From NCBI RefSeq assembly GCF_900108105.1, contig NZ_FNUR01000002.1:124001-188000 (forward strand): DNA of 64,000 bases, written 5' to 3'. The stretch is from Butyrivibrio sp. Su6 (GTDB lineage: Bacteria; Bacillota; Clostridia; Lachnospirales; Lachnospiraceae). Each line of letters starts with the position of its first letter. Position 1 is the first letter of the stretch. The notes beneath the pieces were generated by a model. The model was given only the letters and a program-made list of their open reading frames with translations, had not been told where the DNA came from and ran no database searches. This document shows positions 1-8,491 of this stretch, in pieces. The position numbers and the translations under genes are program-made.

Positions 1-153
1 GTACAAACGGTCAGTAGACAGCTCTTATACCACATAATATACGGATAAAAAAGCTAGTAATGAGCTGTCTTATCCGTACAAGGGAAGAGCAGGGAACAAG
101 AGATAGCTATATTGTACGGATAAGAACAAAGAATAGCATTGAACTTATCCGTA
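1..153. repeat. TACGGATAA inverted-repeat array A (75-bp period)
   Basis: Two complete 39-nt units lie at 40-78 and 115-153. Each is TACGGATAA, 21 nt of variable sequence, then TTATCCGTA. They are exactly 75 bp apart. Bases 1-3 (gta) fall exactly where the right arm of a preceding unit would end, so the array probably continues left of the window. Sequence 1-292 is repeated with small changes at about 7666-7930. Confidence 0.9.
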
Positions 154-160
154 TTGCATG

Positions 161-222
161 GATGATAGGACCAGATGAAAGGATGATGGGACCAGATGAA
201 AGGATGATGGGACCAGATGATA
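161..222. repeat. 21-bp tandem repeat, about 3 copies
   Basis: Three imperfect copies of a purine-rich 21-mer beginning GATGATRGGACCAGATGA start at 161, 182 and 203. A shorter, decayed version follows array B near 7825-7860. The repeat is part of the block shared by arrays A and B. No coding or regulatory role is visible. Confidence 0.75.
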
Positions 223-309
223 GGACCGGATCGTAGGCCTGATGGCTGGTGCATGAAAAAGCGTGTATGAAAAAAGATAAAGATAAATAAGAACAGGAAA
301 GGAAAATTT

Positions 310-1143
310 ATGACAAATTACAATGAGATAATTGGTGAATTACAAAAAAGAAAGGTGCAACTGGAAGCGAGTATAGCCATAGCAAATAAAAAGATTGAGA
401 AATTGCCAGAGGGAAAGCTGCGGATTTCGTACTGTAGGGGGAATCCGCAGTATTACAAGATTATTGACTCTGCCGATACTCACGGGAAATACATCAAAAA
501 AAGCGACTTCAAGATAGCACAAGAGCTGGCGCAGAAGGATTATCTGAAAAAGATTATTAATGTAGCGCAGGAAGAACTAACAATTGTAAAAAGAGCTATA
601 GGTGCAGGCGCCAACTTTCCAAAAACAAAGGAAGATAATCAGGGAATTATTACTCCGGAGGCGGTATATGACAGTCTCAAGAAGGAAAGAAAAATACTCG
701 TGTCTCCACTTTTGATAAGTGATGATGAGTATGCTAGAAGATGGAGCGAGGAACAATTCCGCATCAGCACTTATAAACCAGAGGAAAAAATATATACAAC
801 CAGGCGTGATGAGATGGTGCGATCCAAGTCGGAGATGGTGATTGCGGATATGTACTTTGAGATTGGAGTTCCATACAGATATGAGTGCGAGCTGCGGCTC
901 AAGAGCGGTGTCATCAAATACCCTGATTTTACATTACTTAACAAGAGGACGAGAGAAGTTATATATCATGAGCACCTTGGCAGGATGGATGATGAGAAAT
1001 ATCGGAAAAAGAATCTGCGCAAGATAGAGGAATATAGAAGAAACGGAATTTTTGTGGGGAAGAATCTCATCCTGACTTTTGAAGAGGATGGATGTCCGTT
1101 CAACATAAGAGAATTCGAAAAGAGCATAAGGGAGATTATATAG
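310..1143 (+). CDS. PD-(D/E)XK nuclease-like hypothetical protein
   Basis: 277 aa. The N-terminal half (about 1-110) is charged and helical. The C-terminal half has a restriction-endonuclease-like pattern: KSE (E about 175), then YPDFTLL (D about 206), then YHEHLG (E about 221) followed by basic helices. Proteins with this E..PDF..EHxG arrangement are common uncharacterised proteins in Lachnospiraceae, often near mobile DNA. A nuclease fold is inferred; substrate and activity are unknown. The start is preceded by AGGAAAGG. It sits directly after the repeat block shared with 7666-7930, whose copy breaks off just before this gene. It might be part of a mobile or defence unit with the integrase, but no operon link is visible. 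Confidence 0.6.
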   Translation: MTNYNEIIGELQKRKVQLEASIAIANKKIEKLPEGKLRISYCRGNPQYYKIIDSADTHGKYIKKSDFKIAQELAQKDYLKKIINVAQEELTIVKRAIGAGANFPKTKEDNQGIITPEAVYDSLKKERKILVSPLLISDDEYARRWSEEQFRISTYKPEEKIYTTRRDEMVRSKSEMVIADMYFEIGVPYRYECELRLKSGVIKYPDFTLLNKRTREVIYHEHLGRMDDEKYRKKNLRKIEEYRRNGIFVGKNLILTFEEDGCPFNIREFEKSIREII

Positions 1144-1310
1144 ATGCTTTTTCTGAGTGTTACAATTATAAGGAGTTATAGGTTACGAAATAGATATGCT
1201 TGGGGTGTTACTAACAAAAGTTGCGGCAATCAGAGACGTGTTGTTGTTCCCGACACTTAAAAGCTTCAATAAATAAATAATAAAAAAACGCAGTAGTTAT
1301 GCGACTTTTC

Positions 1311-1342
1311 AGAGGGATAGTGTTTTTGCACTATCCCTTTTG
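1311..1342 (+). terminator. Intrinsic terminator
   Basis: A 10-bp stem AGGGATAGTG/CACTATCCCT closes a short T-rich loop and is followed by a T-run. It lies after the 310-1143 gene. The rest of 1144-1472 contains no convincing ORF. Confidence 0.75.
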
Positions 1343-1472
1343 ACGTAGAAAATAATCACTTGCCATATCATGATTTTTTGTAATTATTGAACAAAAAAGT
1401 TCTTGCGCATAATTTGACAGACTACTATTCAAATGTGTAGTGTTGTACCTTTTAGAGAAAGGAAGGTACATT

Positions 1473-1700
1473 ATGAAAAATAAGTCAAAGGCAGAAATGG
1501 TAAAAGAATTGGGCAGCTTTATCAAGAACAGAAGAAAACAACAGAATCTAACACAGGAAAAAATGCTGGACATACTTTATAGCGAGTTTGATCTTTTCAT
1601 GGATAAGAACACATTATCACTCATTGAGCGGGGAAAAATAGCTACTAATTGGTACAATATTTTCGCCATATTATCGGTACTTGGATTTAAAAATGACTGA
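1473..1700 (+). CDS. Small XRE-family HTH protein
   Basis: 75 aa from the ATG at 1473, which has GGAAGG six bases upstream; an in-frame upstream ATG at 1440 lacks an SD. A helix-turn-helix of the Cro/CI type spans about residues 12-65 (RRKQQNLTQEKM, then LSLIERG and WYNIFAILSVLG). It is basic and lacks any effector domain. It lies 103 bp upstream of a tyrosine integrase in the same direction. This is where integrative elements usually carry an excisionase or repressor, so a control role for the integrase is plausible but not demonstrated. Confidence 0.7.
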   Translation: MKNKSKAEMVKELGSFIKNRRKQQNLTQEKMLDILYSEFDLFMDKNTLSLIERGKIATNWYNIFAILSVLGFKND

Positions 1701-1803
1701 GAAATATAAGCTCAATAAAAGATGTAAACATAAGATTTTATGTGGTGAAATGAGAGCTGATATAGGAAACTTCACTCAATAACTATGTTGAACGGAGGCT
1801 TAT

Positions 1804-3039
1804 ATGATAAGAAGAGATTATTTGGGGAATGTTCTTTATAAAGGAGAATTGTTCAGAAACAATGATGACAGGTATGAGTTTCAATATACGGATGCTACTG
1901 GGAAAACCTGTCATCTTTATGCACGAACGCTGCCTGAATTGCGAAGAAAAAAAGAAGACACTTTAGGAATCATGCGAGTATGTTCAAGTGCTTACAGAGC
2001 AGGTATGATTACTTTGAATGAGGCGTTTGATTTTTATATGCTTGGAAAAAGAAATCTCAAAGCAAATACCCGCGATAGCTATTACTATGTTTATGACAGA
2101 TATGTCAGACCAGTGTTTGGAACAAAGCAGGTTGGAGAGTATACTCATTCGGAGTTGGTCTTTTTATATAAATCATTATTTGATCAGGGCTTTAGCATTA
2201 GCACAATGGATAATATTCAAAATGTTATTTATCCAACTTTTCAAATGTTGGTAGATGACGGAGTGCTGCAAAGAAATCCTGCGAATAATTCGCTCAAAGA
2301 ACTAAAAAGAAATGAGAAGATAACAAAAGGAATTCGAAGAGCGTTAACGCCTGAGCAGCAAGCAACTTTTTTGAACTATGTAAGAACAGACCCGGCTTGC
2401 GAAAAGTGGAGGGATATTGTGATAATCCTTTTTGGAACGGGCTTGCGTTCAAGCGAGATGTTTGGACTTTTGTGGGAAAATATTGATTTTGCCAATAGGA
2501 CAATTACAGTTGACCATGCTGTTGTTAGAAATGTAAGAGAGAAGGGGTGTCCATATCATATATCCGTTACGAAGACTGCTGCAGGAAAGCGGATAATTCC
2601 TATGTTGGATGAGGTGTATGATGCATTTGACAGAATATATAAAAAACAGGAAAAAGAAGGCTGGCCTAAGGTCGTGATAGACGGATTAGATGACTTTATA
2701 TTTGTAAATAAAGAAGGAAAGCTCATGAACTTTCAGAATCTTAATAATGCAATTGAGAATATGAGGTTGGCATGTAATGCGAATAACTTACAGAAGAAAT
2801 CAGGCGATGGGACTAGAGTTCCGCATTTTTCTACCCATGTGATAAGACACACATTTTGCGCAAGATTGTGCGAGGTTGAAACTAATATCAAAGTTATCCA
2901 GGACATTATGGGGCATTCAGACATTAGGACGACTATGGAAGTATATGCAGAGGTTTCTGTAATAAAAAAGAAAAATACTATGATGCAGCATAATAATGCT
3001 ATTTTATTTTTGTCTGAAAACATGTATGATTATTCATGA
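1804..3039 (+). CDS. Tyrosine recombinase / integrase
   Basis: 411 aa. An N-terminal arm-binding region (1-60) and a SAM-like core-binding domain (about 65-165) precede the catalytic domain (about 185-395). The catalytic set is intact: R215 in GTGLRSSE, H345-x-x-R348 in HVIRH, H371 in MGHS and Y381 in MEVYAEV. It catalyses site-specific strand exchange for an integrative element. GGAGG lies seven bases before the ATG. A truncated tipA 3' end follows directly, so the element probably integrated next to, or recombined with, a tipA-type locus. No relaxase, excisionase or att repeats could be assigned in this window. Confidence 0.93.
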   Translation: MIRRDYLGNVLYKGELFRNNDDRYEFQYTDATGKTCHLYARTLPELRRKKEDTLGIMRVCSSAYRAGMITLNEAFDFYMLGKRNLKANTRDSYYYVYDRYVRPVFGTKQVGEYTHSELVFLYKSLFDQGFSISTMDNIQNVIYPTFQMLVDDGVLQRNPANNSLKELKRNEKITKGIRRALTPEQQATFLNYVRTDPACEKWRDIVIILFGTGLRSSEMFGLLWENIDFANRTITVDHAVVRNVREKGCPYHISVTKTAAGKRIIPMLDEVYDAFDRIYKKQEKEGWPKVVIDGLDDFIFVNKEGKLMNFQNLNNAIENMRLACNANNLQKKSGDGTRVPHFSTHVIRHTFCARLCEVETNIKVIQDIMGHSDIRTTMEVYAEVSVIKKKNTMMQHNNAILFLSENMYDYS

Positions 3040-3199
3040 GTTGTCAGAAATGATGTATAAATGCACCGATGAGATTCTTTACGGCCTTGGTAAGATGTAT
3101 GCCGGTGGCGGAGAATTCACTGAGAACATCGACAAGATGGGCGGCAAAGGAACCGCAGAATTTGTATATCAGGCAATAAAGATTTACTGTGGGAAGTAA
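3040..3199 (+). pseudogene. Remnant of a tipA-type MerR regulator (3' end)
   Basis: From about 3051 the frame encodes YKCTDEILYGLGKMYAGGGE, and the stretch that follows is nearly identical to the C-terminus of the intact MerR/TipAS protein at 21332-22057. It also ends in IYCG, as that protein does. The N-terminal DNA-binding domain and most of the TipAS domain are missing. It abuts the integrase stop codon, which suggests a disrupted or partly duplicated gene at an integration junction. Confidence 0.85.
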
Positions 3200-3263
3200 A
3201 CAATTAGTATAATTGTATTTATAAAAATGCTATAAACCGCATTTTTTTGCACCATAATAATGA

Positions 3264-3312
3264 TATAATGTACGTGCATGGGGATAAATTCTGTCTCCAT
3301 GCATTTTTGTTT
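3264..3312 (+). promoter_or_regulatory. Promoter -10 and 5' hairpin before the EAL gene
   Basis: A TATAAT box at 3264-3269 is followed by a 9-bp stem (TGCATGGGG with CTCCATGCA, one G-U pair) and a T-run ending near 3310. The hairpin would lie at the extreme 5' end of the transcript, 30 nt before the SD. It could be a terminator for upstream transcription or an attenuator of the EAL gene. No known riboswitch core was recognised. Confidence 0.5.
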
Positions 3313-3340
3313 CTGAAATCATTGAGGGATGGTGCGCTGC

Positions 3341-5566
3341 ATGAAAATAATGCAGAATATAAAACGCTATTCAATCTTTTTAATATGCTTATTCACTCTG
3401 GCCTTTTTGGGAATTACAGTTTCAGTTAATGCGGGAAATAATGATGCAGACAGTATTGTCATAGGAGTTCCTGCTGACAGATGCCCTGTATTTTATTTGG
3501 ACCCTGAGACAAAAGAGACCGTGGGGATAGGCATTGATCTCATGCGCGCTGCTGCAGAAGAAGCAGGATATAGTGCGTCTTTTAAGGTTATCACAGAAAA
3601 AACAAATAAAGATGCCTTGGATAATCCTGAATATGACATCATTATGCCCTTTGGCAGTGCAATCAAGAGTTCGTCCGGAAAAGAGACTATTGTAACGGAG
3701 AATCTTATTCAGACGCCATTTACTATGGTTACAAAGGGCGATAAAAAACTCCCTGCATTACATGAAAGCCATATTGGAATGCTCAGTTCCCTTGCTGGAG
3801 GAGTAGAAACAGTTAAGCAGCTTTATCCGGGAATAGAGATTACACTTTATGATACGATGCCTGAGTGTGTCAAGGCACTTAGATCAGGCGAAGTAGATGC
3901 ATTGATGCATAATTCCTATGTGTGGAGCTATGTTTTACAGAAGCCTTCATATTCGGATCTGAAAGTTCAGCCTGCCACCATGTTTTCCATGGACTTTCGT
4001 GCAGGGACACTCGATACACCTGAAGGAAGAGTGGTAGTTGACAGGCTTAATGAAGGTATTGACAAGCTTACTGATACACGTAAGCAGGCAATTGTTCTGG
4101 ATTATACTTCAAGACGCCTGTATCAAAATGACTTTTGGGACTATCTCTTTGAATACAGATATCTTTTGATACTGGGAACGATATTTTTCATCTTATTTAT
4201 TATAGCTATTGTTCACAAGCAGAAGGCTATATATAGACAACATGAAGAAAAGATACGTGAACTGACTGAAAAAGATCCACTTACAGGGGTGTTGAATCTG
4301 GAGGGCTTTAAGAAGCGTGTCGAGGAACTGCTTGTTACACATCCGGAGAACCAGTATCTTCTTTCCTTTAGCAATATTAAGAACTTCAAATTCATAAATG
4401 AAAGTATGGGAAGGAAGACTGGAGATGACCTTTTGCGCTTCTGGGCTGAAAGGGCAACTGCGACTTTCTCGGATGAGGAAGCAATGGGAAGAATTAACGG
4501 AGACAGATTTGCAGTGCTTCGGAAATTTACTGATGCGGAGCAGATGGGTCGCGATGAAAAAGAAGTTTTTGAGCCTCTCAGAAATTACTTTATAGATAGA
4601 GGAAAAGAGATCCAGCTTCAGATATGTACCGGTGTTTTTGCGATTACTCCGGAAGACCACAAAAACATTGATGTGGATCGAATGCTTGATTATGCCAGAA
4701 TGGCTGAGAAGAAAGTAAGGGAAACATTAAAGACAGGATATGAATTCTACAACCCTGAGCAGTGGGAAAAGGGTAAGCAGATAGTTGACATAAGTGGACA
4801 TCTACCAGCGGCTCTCCAAGAAGGCGAAATACAGGTATGGTATCAGCCACAGGTGGATTATACTTCTGGCACGATAAGTGGTGCGGAAGCTCTCTGCCGT
4901 TGGAAACATGCAAAACGTGGCTGGATTTCTCCGGGAGTGTTTATTCCCGTATTAGAAGAAACAGGAATGATTTTTGATCTGGACAGCTATGTATGGGATA
5001 AAGTATGTCAGGATCTTCACCGTTGGAATCAGGAAGGCAAGCGTCGATCTGTTTCAATAAACCTTTCCCGCTCAGACATAAGAGAAGACAGGAGTATTCC
5101 GGGAATTTTCTATGAACTTACCAAGAAATATGATCTTGATCCGGAACAGCTAAGGATTGAGATAACAGAAACGGCATATGTTGAAAGCCCAGCTTTCCTG
5201 ATTAAAACAACTTCTGAACTTCGTGAATATGGCTTCCAGGTAGAAATGGATGATTTTGGAAGCGGATACTCATCACTGCATATGCTCAAAGAAGTTCCTG
5301 TTGATCGTATTAAAATGGATCTCCATTTTCTTACTGGAGCTGGAGATATGGAAAAGAGCCGTATCATAATCACGCAGGTGATCAAATTGGTAGAGCTACT
5401 AGGAATGAAGCTGATTGCAGAAGGAGTAGAGACCAAAGATCAGGCTGATTTCTTAAAAGATAGAGGTTGCCAGGAGATGCAAGGGTATTATTTCTTCAAA
5501 CCAATGCCGGTAGAGGATTTTGAAAAGGCATTTGATAAAGAGCTTGATTACGATAAACGAGCATAA
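3341..5566 (+). CDS. Periplasmic-sensor EAL phosphodiesterase with degenerate GGDEF
   Basis: 741 aa from ATG 3341; an upstream ATG at 3329 sits on the SD. A signal peptide (about 1-32) leads into an extracytoplasmic SBP_bac_3-like domain (about 36-265). A transmembrane helix (272-292), a GGDEF-like domain with RINGDRF in place of RxGGDEF (about residue 383) and an EAL domain follow. EAL motifs look complete: EALCRW (about 516), SINLSR, EITE, DDFGSGYSSL, KMD and AEGVET. The architecture suggests ligand-controlled hydrolysis of cyclic di-GMP, with the GGDEF domain probably regulatory. A PAS-GGDEF cyclase follows 58 bp downstream, giving an opposed enzyme pair. The ligand is unknown. Confidence 0.9.
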   Translation: MKIMQNIKRYSIFLICLFTLAFLGITVSVNAGNNDADSIVIGVPADRCPVFYLDPETKETVGIGIDLMRAAAEEAGYSASFKVITEKTNKDALDNPEYDIIMPFGSAIKSSSGKETIVTENLIQTPFTMVTKGDKKLPALHESHIGMLSSLAGGVETVKQLYPGIEITLYDTMPECVKALRSGEVDALMHNSYVWSYVLQKPSYSDLKVQPATMFSMDFRAGTLDTPEGRVVVDRLNEGIDKLTDTRKQAIVLDYTSRRLYQNDFWDYLFEYRYLLILGTIFFILFIIAIVHKQKAIYRQHEEKIRELTEKDPLTGVLNLEGFKKRVEELLVTHPENQYLLSFSNIKNFKFINESMGRKTGDDLLRFWAERATATFSDEEAMGRINGDRFAVLRKFTDAEQMGRDEKEVFEPLRNYFIDRGKEIQLQICTGVFAITPEDHKNIDVDRMLDYARMAEKKVRETLKTGYEFYNPEQWEKGKQIVDISGHLPAALQEGEIQVWYQPQVDYTSGTISGAEALCRWKHAKRGWISPGVFIPVLEETGMIFDLDSYVWDKVCQDLHRWNQEGKRRSVSINLSRSDIREDRSIPGIFYELTKKYDLDPEQLRIEITETAYVESPAFLIKTTSELREYGFQVEMDDFGSGYSSLHMLKEVPVDRIKMDLHFLTGAGDMEKSRIIITQVIKLVELLGMKLIAEGVETKDQADFLKDRGCQEMQGYYFFKPMPVEDFEKAFDKELDYDKRA

Positions 5567-5624
5567 GTAATGGAAAGCAGATGATAGATGGAGCGATGGC
5601 TTCTTATGTGTGGAGGTATTTCTA

Positions 5625-6998
5625 ATGGAAAAGTACAGATATAGTGATGAGGAATTAAAACTTTTAGAAAACAGTCCCATACCCTTTGCAATTTACCAGT
5701 CTGTAGATAAGAGAGTGGTTACGATAGTTCTGTCTGAGGGCTTTTTTGAACTGTCCGGATACAAAGGCATGGATAAAAAAGAAATCTATGATCTGATGGA
5801 TAACGATATGTATCGTGATGCACATCCGGATGATATACCTTCCATAAATGATGCGGTTTACCGGTTTGTAACAGAAGGTGACGTCTATGATGTGATCTAC
5901 AGAATAAAAAGGAATGGGGAGTATAGAATAATTCATTCCTACGGCAAACATATCTATAAAGAAGATGGAACACGACTTGCATTCATCTGGTACACGGATC
6001 AAGGAGCCTTTGTTGGTGATGAATTGAATGAGAATGAGGATATATCAGGTGAATATAGAAGACTCCAACAGGAGAATGAGCGTCTTAGGAAAGAGGCTGA
6101 TGCAAATAGAAAGATACTGAGTCTGAAGAAGTCGGTTTCAGATCTTTTAACTAATATGCCTGCCATGACATTTTCAAAAGATGTTGATACCGGGAAATAT
6201 CTAGCATGTAATCAGTCATTTGCTGATTATGCTCATAAAGATACTCCAGAGGGAGTTGTGGGCCGGACTGATTTAGAAATCTTTGACGAAGATACTGCGC
6301 TTCATTTTATTGAGGATGATAAGAAAGCACTTGCGATGGACAGACCATATATCTTCTACGAAGACGTTCCTGATGCTGCAGGGAACCCCAGGCAGTTTCA
6401 GACTACAAAGCTTAAATTTACAGATGATACAGGCAGAGAGTGCCTGTTAGGACTGTGTCAGGATGTTACAGATGCAATGCGTATTAAGCGAGAATATACT
6501 GAAAAGCTTGCGCTTGTACAAAATATGGCTGAAGTAGATGCTCTTACCGGTATTAAAAATAAAAATGCTTATAAGGAAAGAGAGAATCTGATGAATGGGA
6601 GAATTCAGGAACATCGTCAGCCTGAGTTCGCCATTGTGGTACTGGATGTAAATGATCTGAAGAGGATTAATGATACAGAAGGACATGAAGCAGGGGATAA
6701 ATGTATATGTGATGCTTGCGAAATAATCTGTCGAACCTTTAAACGCAGTCCTGTCTACAGAGTTGGTGGTGATGAATTCGTGGTTATTTCCCAGGATGAG
6801 GATTATGCTCGAAGCGAGGAGCTGGTTGAGTTAATTACACAACATAACGAAGAGGCTCTTTTAAACGGCGGACTTATCATTGCCTGTGGTATGGCCAAAT
6901 ATGATAAAGAGACCAGTGTGGCTGAAGTATTTGAAGCTGCAGACAGAAGGATGTATGAAAACAAAAAATATTTAAAAACACGGAAAGATAATGGATAG
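5625..6998 (+). CDS. PAS-PAS-GGDEF diguanylate cyclase
   Basis: 457 aa from ATG 5625, eight bases after GGAGG; an in-frame GTG at 5610 overlaps the SD. Two PAS-type sensor regions (about 5-125 and 160-290) are joined by a short coiled coil (RRLQQENERLRKEA). The C-terminal GGDEF domain has an intact YRVGGDEF signature at about 381, and DVNDLKRINDTEGH upstream. It should make cyclic di-GMP from two GTP in the cytoplasm. No RxxD inhibitory site is present at the usual position before GGDEF, so feedback inhibition may be absent. It follows the EAL gene in the same direction and ends at a terminator. Confidence 0.9.
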   Translation: MEKYRYSDEELKLLENSPIPFAIYQSVDKRVVTIVLSEGFFELSGYKGMDKKEIYDLMDNDMYRDAHPDDIPSINDAVYRFVTEGDVYDVIYRIKRNGEYRIIHSYGKHIYKEDGTRLAFIWYTDQGAFVGDELNENEDISGEYRRLQQENERLRKEADANRKILSLKKSVSDLLTNMPAMTFSKDVDTGKYLACNQSFADYAHKDTPEGVVGRTDLEIFDEDTALHFIEDDKKALAMDRPYIFYEDVPDAAGNPRQFQTTKLKFTDDTGRECLLGLCQDVTDAMRIKREYTEKLALVQNMAEVDALTGIKNKNAYKERENLMNGRIQEHRQPEFAIVVLDVNDLKRINDTEGHEAGDKCICDACEIICRTFKRSPVYRVGGDEFVVISQDEDYARSEELVELITQHNEEALLNGGLIIACGMAKYDKETSVAEVFEAADRRMYENKKYLKTRKDNG

Positions 6999-7026
6999 AA
7001 TATAATCATAAGTTAGAGACGTGACA

Positions 7027-7058
7027 AGAGCCCGGTTCGTGATGAATCGGGCTCTTTA
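7027..7058 (+). terminator. Intrinsic terminator after the GGDEF gene
   Basis: A 12-bp stem, AGAGCCCGGTTC with GAATCGGGCTCT (one G-U), has a 5-nt loop and a short T-run. It ends the cyclic-di-GMP gene pair. Confidence 0.8.
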
Positions 7059-7060
7059 AG

Positions 7061-7183
7061 TGACTATTATAAATCTCTTCCTGTGCTATGAACTCAGTGA
7101 TGTGGCACCAATGAATACCCGGTTGATAATTACTGGTGTTGGAACAGTTATTGCTATATTGCTTTCAGAGCAATTATTCTGAC
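7061..7183 (+). pseudogene. Fragment of an unidentified membrane protein
   Basis: The frame ending at the TGA near 7183 has no start near its left end and reads as a hydrophobic tail that includes MNTRLIITGVGTVIAILLSE. It looks like the C-terminal helix of a membrane protein left after deletion. The family was not identified. The following DNA to 7400 has no convincing gene. Confidence 0.35.
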
Positions 7184-7406
7184 AACAATTTATTTGTTTG
7201 ACAACAATTTGACCACACCTGATCAATGCAGCCCAGTATCGGCGCGGCATTTGGTGTGTGGCAATCTTTTGAATTTTGGCGCGGATGCGCTATCAATGAG
7301 TCCTATTCACGGACTACTATTCCATTTTGGCTTTTTAGAGGAATTTCTTCGATGGCTCTTTTGTTACGCTCTTTACGCGTAGAAAAAGCTCTTTTGGCAG
7401 ATAAAG

Positions 7407-7820
7407 TACGGATAAAAATGCTAGTAATGAGCCATCTTATCCGTACAAACGGCGTAGAAAAAGCTCTTTTGGCAGATAAAGTACGGATAAAAATGCTAGT
7501 AATGAGCAATCTTATCCGTACAAACGGCGTGGAAAAAGCTTTTTTGGCAGATAAAGTACGGATAAAAAAGCTAGTAAAGAGCAATCTTATCCGTACAAAC
7601 GGCGTAGAAAAAGCTCTTTTGGTAGATAATGTACGGATAAAAAAGCTAGTAAAGAGCAATCTTATCCGTACAAATGGTCAGTAGACAGCTCTTATACCAC
7701 ATAATATACGGATAAGATGGCGTATAGTCTGTAATCTTATCCGTACAAGGGAAGAGCAGGGAACAAGAGATAGCTATATTGTACGGATAAGAACAAAGAA
7801 TAGCATTGAACTTATCCGTA
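7407..7820. repeat. TACGGATAA inverted-repeat array B (6 units, 75-bp period)
   Basis: Six 39-nt units start at 7407, 7482, 7557, 7632, 7707 and 7782, exactly 75 bp apart. Arms are invariant TACGGATAA and TTATCCGTA, separated by 21 nt that vary. The intervening 36 nt often contain GTAGAAAAAGCTCTTTTGG. Because 75 is a multiple of three, the array stays open in one frame and reads as a 25-aa repeat; this is not evidence of a protein. The array precedes the first Nudix gene. Confidence 0.92.
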
Positions 7821-7931
7821 TGGCATGGATGATGAGACCAGATGATAGGGGGATAGGACCGGATCATAGGCCTGATGGCTGGTGCATGAAAAAAGCGTGT
7901 ATGAAAAAAGATAAAGATAAATAAGAACAGA
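7666..7931. repeat. Second copy of the 1-292 block
   Basis: From the tail of the fourth unit of array B to AATAAGAACAG the sequence matches window positions 1-292 with substitutions and small indels. It includes the GGTCAGTAGACAGCTC spacer and the GGCCTGATGGCTGGTGCATG tract. In copy one the block leads straight into the 310-1143 gene. Here it ends abruptly and leads into decayed DNA, which marks a duplication breakpoint. Confidence 0.85.
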
Positions 7932-8000
7932 ATCAGTATAGTGGAATTGTTCAAAAGCAGGTCACACTAGATGATTTGTTCAAAGCCAAAGAGATATAAT
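7931..8000 (+). pseudogene. Short unidentified gene tail
   Basis: An open stretch without a start codon ends VQKQVTLDDLFKAKEI before a TAA. It begins at the duplication breakpoint and looks like the C-terminal scrap of a gene. Family unknown. Confidence 0.3.
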
Positions 8001-8072
8001 TGCTTATCTTAATCGCATGCCATAACGAAGATTTGGATAGGTAATAATGCAAGCTGAATAAGAGCTGAAAAT

Positions 8073-8100
8073 GGGATCGGAGCAAAATCCGGTCCTTTTT
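8073..8100 (+). terminator. Intrinsic terminator
   Basis: Stem GGATCGGA with TCCGGTCC (one wobble) plus TTTTT. It follows decayed coding remnants. Confidence 0.65.
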
Positions 8101-8204
8101 CTAAGCCCACATTTTGAGCGGGGTTAGCACTTCTACAAGAAAAAGTACAGGATCTAACGCTTGTTATGCTTGTTGGAAGAAAATAGAATTTTCGTTGCGA
8201 TTTT

Positions 8205-8237
8205 TACAGCTGCATGAGTGTGCAGCTGTATTTTTTT
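8205..8237 (+). terminator. Strong intrinsic terminator
   Basis: A 10-bp stem TACAGCTGCA with TGCAGCTGTA and seven T residues. The stretch 8101-8204 has no recognisable gene. Confidence 0.85.
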
Positions 8238-8395
8238 GCCAATTATCTTGCTTCTGAAATTATTTTTAAAATTTTTTTTAAAACATACTCCCCAAAACAC
8301 CTTTCCCATTCCATATAAGTGAAGGAGTCAATAAATCCCCTTCACGAACCTTCAAAATCGAATAGTCATTCATCAGGTACAAGAGAATATGTTGA

Positions 8396-8470
8396 GGATT
8401 AACCATAGATGGAATCTAGCGACTCATATAGCGCTAGATTCCTTTTTTCTATATAATTGAATGAGTGATT
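8396..8470 (+). promoter_or_regulatory. Terminator followed by a promoter -10, duplicated at 50158-50232
   Basis: An 11-bp stem GGAATCTAGCG/CGCTAGATTCC with TTTTTT (8411-8448) is followed at once by TATAAT (8452-8457). It insulates and then starts transcription of the Nudix gene at 8492. The same 75-nt block, with one change that weakens the stem, recurs at 50158. Confidence 0.75.
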
Positions 8471-8491
8471 ATTTGGGAAAAAGAGGCATTT

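Noticed and set aside
3264..3340. Cyclic-di-GMP riboswitch before the EAL gene
   Set aside because: Only one simple hairpin is visible; GEMM core sequences are absent.
4193..4660. Minus-strand 155-aa ORF inside the EAL gene
   Set aside because: Complementary-strand shadow of a gene with clear domain motifs.
7226..7684. A 152-aa protein with 25-aa repeats
   Set aside because: The frame is a by-product of the 75-bp array; no SD and no sequence related to proteins.
7407..7820. CRISPR array
   Set aside because: Spacing is regular, but the repeated part is a 9-bp inverted arm pair with variable centre, the spacers between units are themselves similar, and no cas genes are present.
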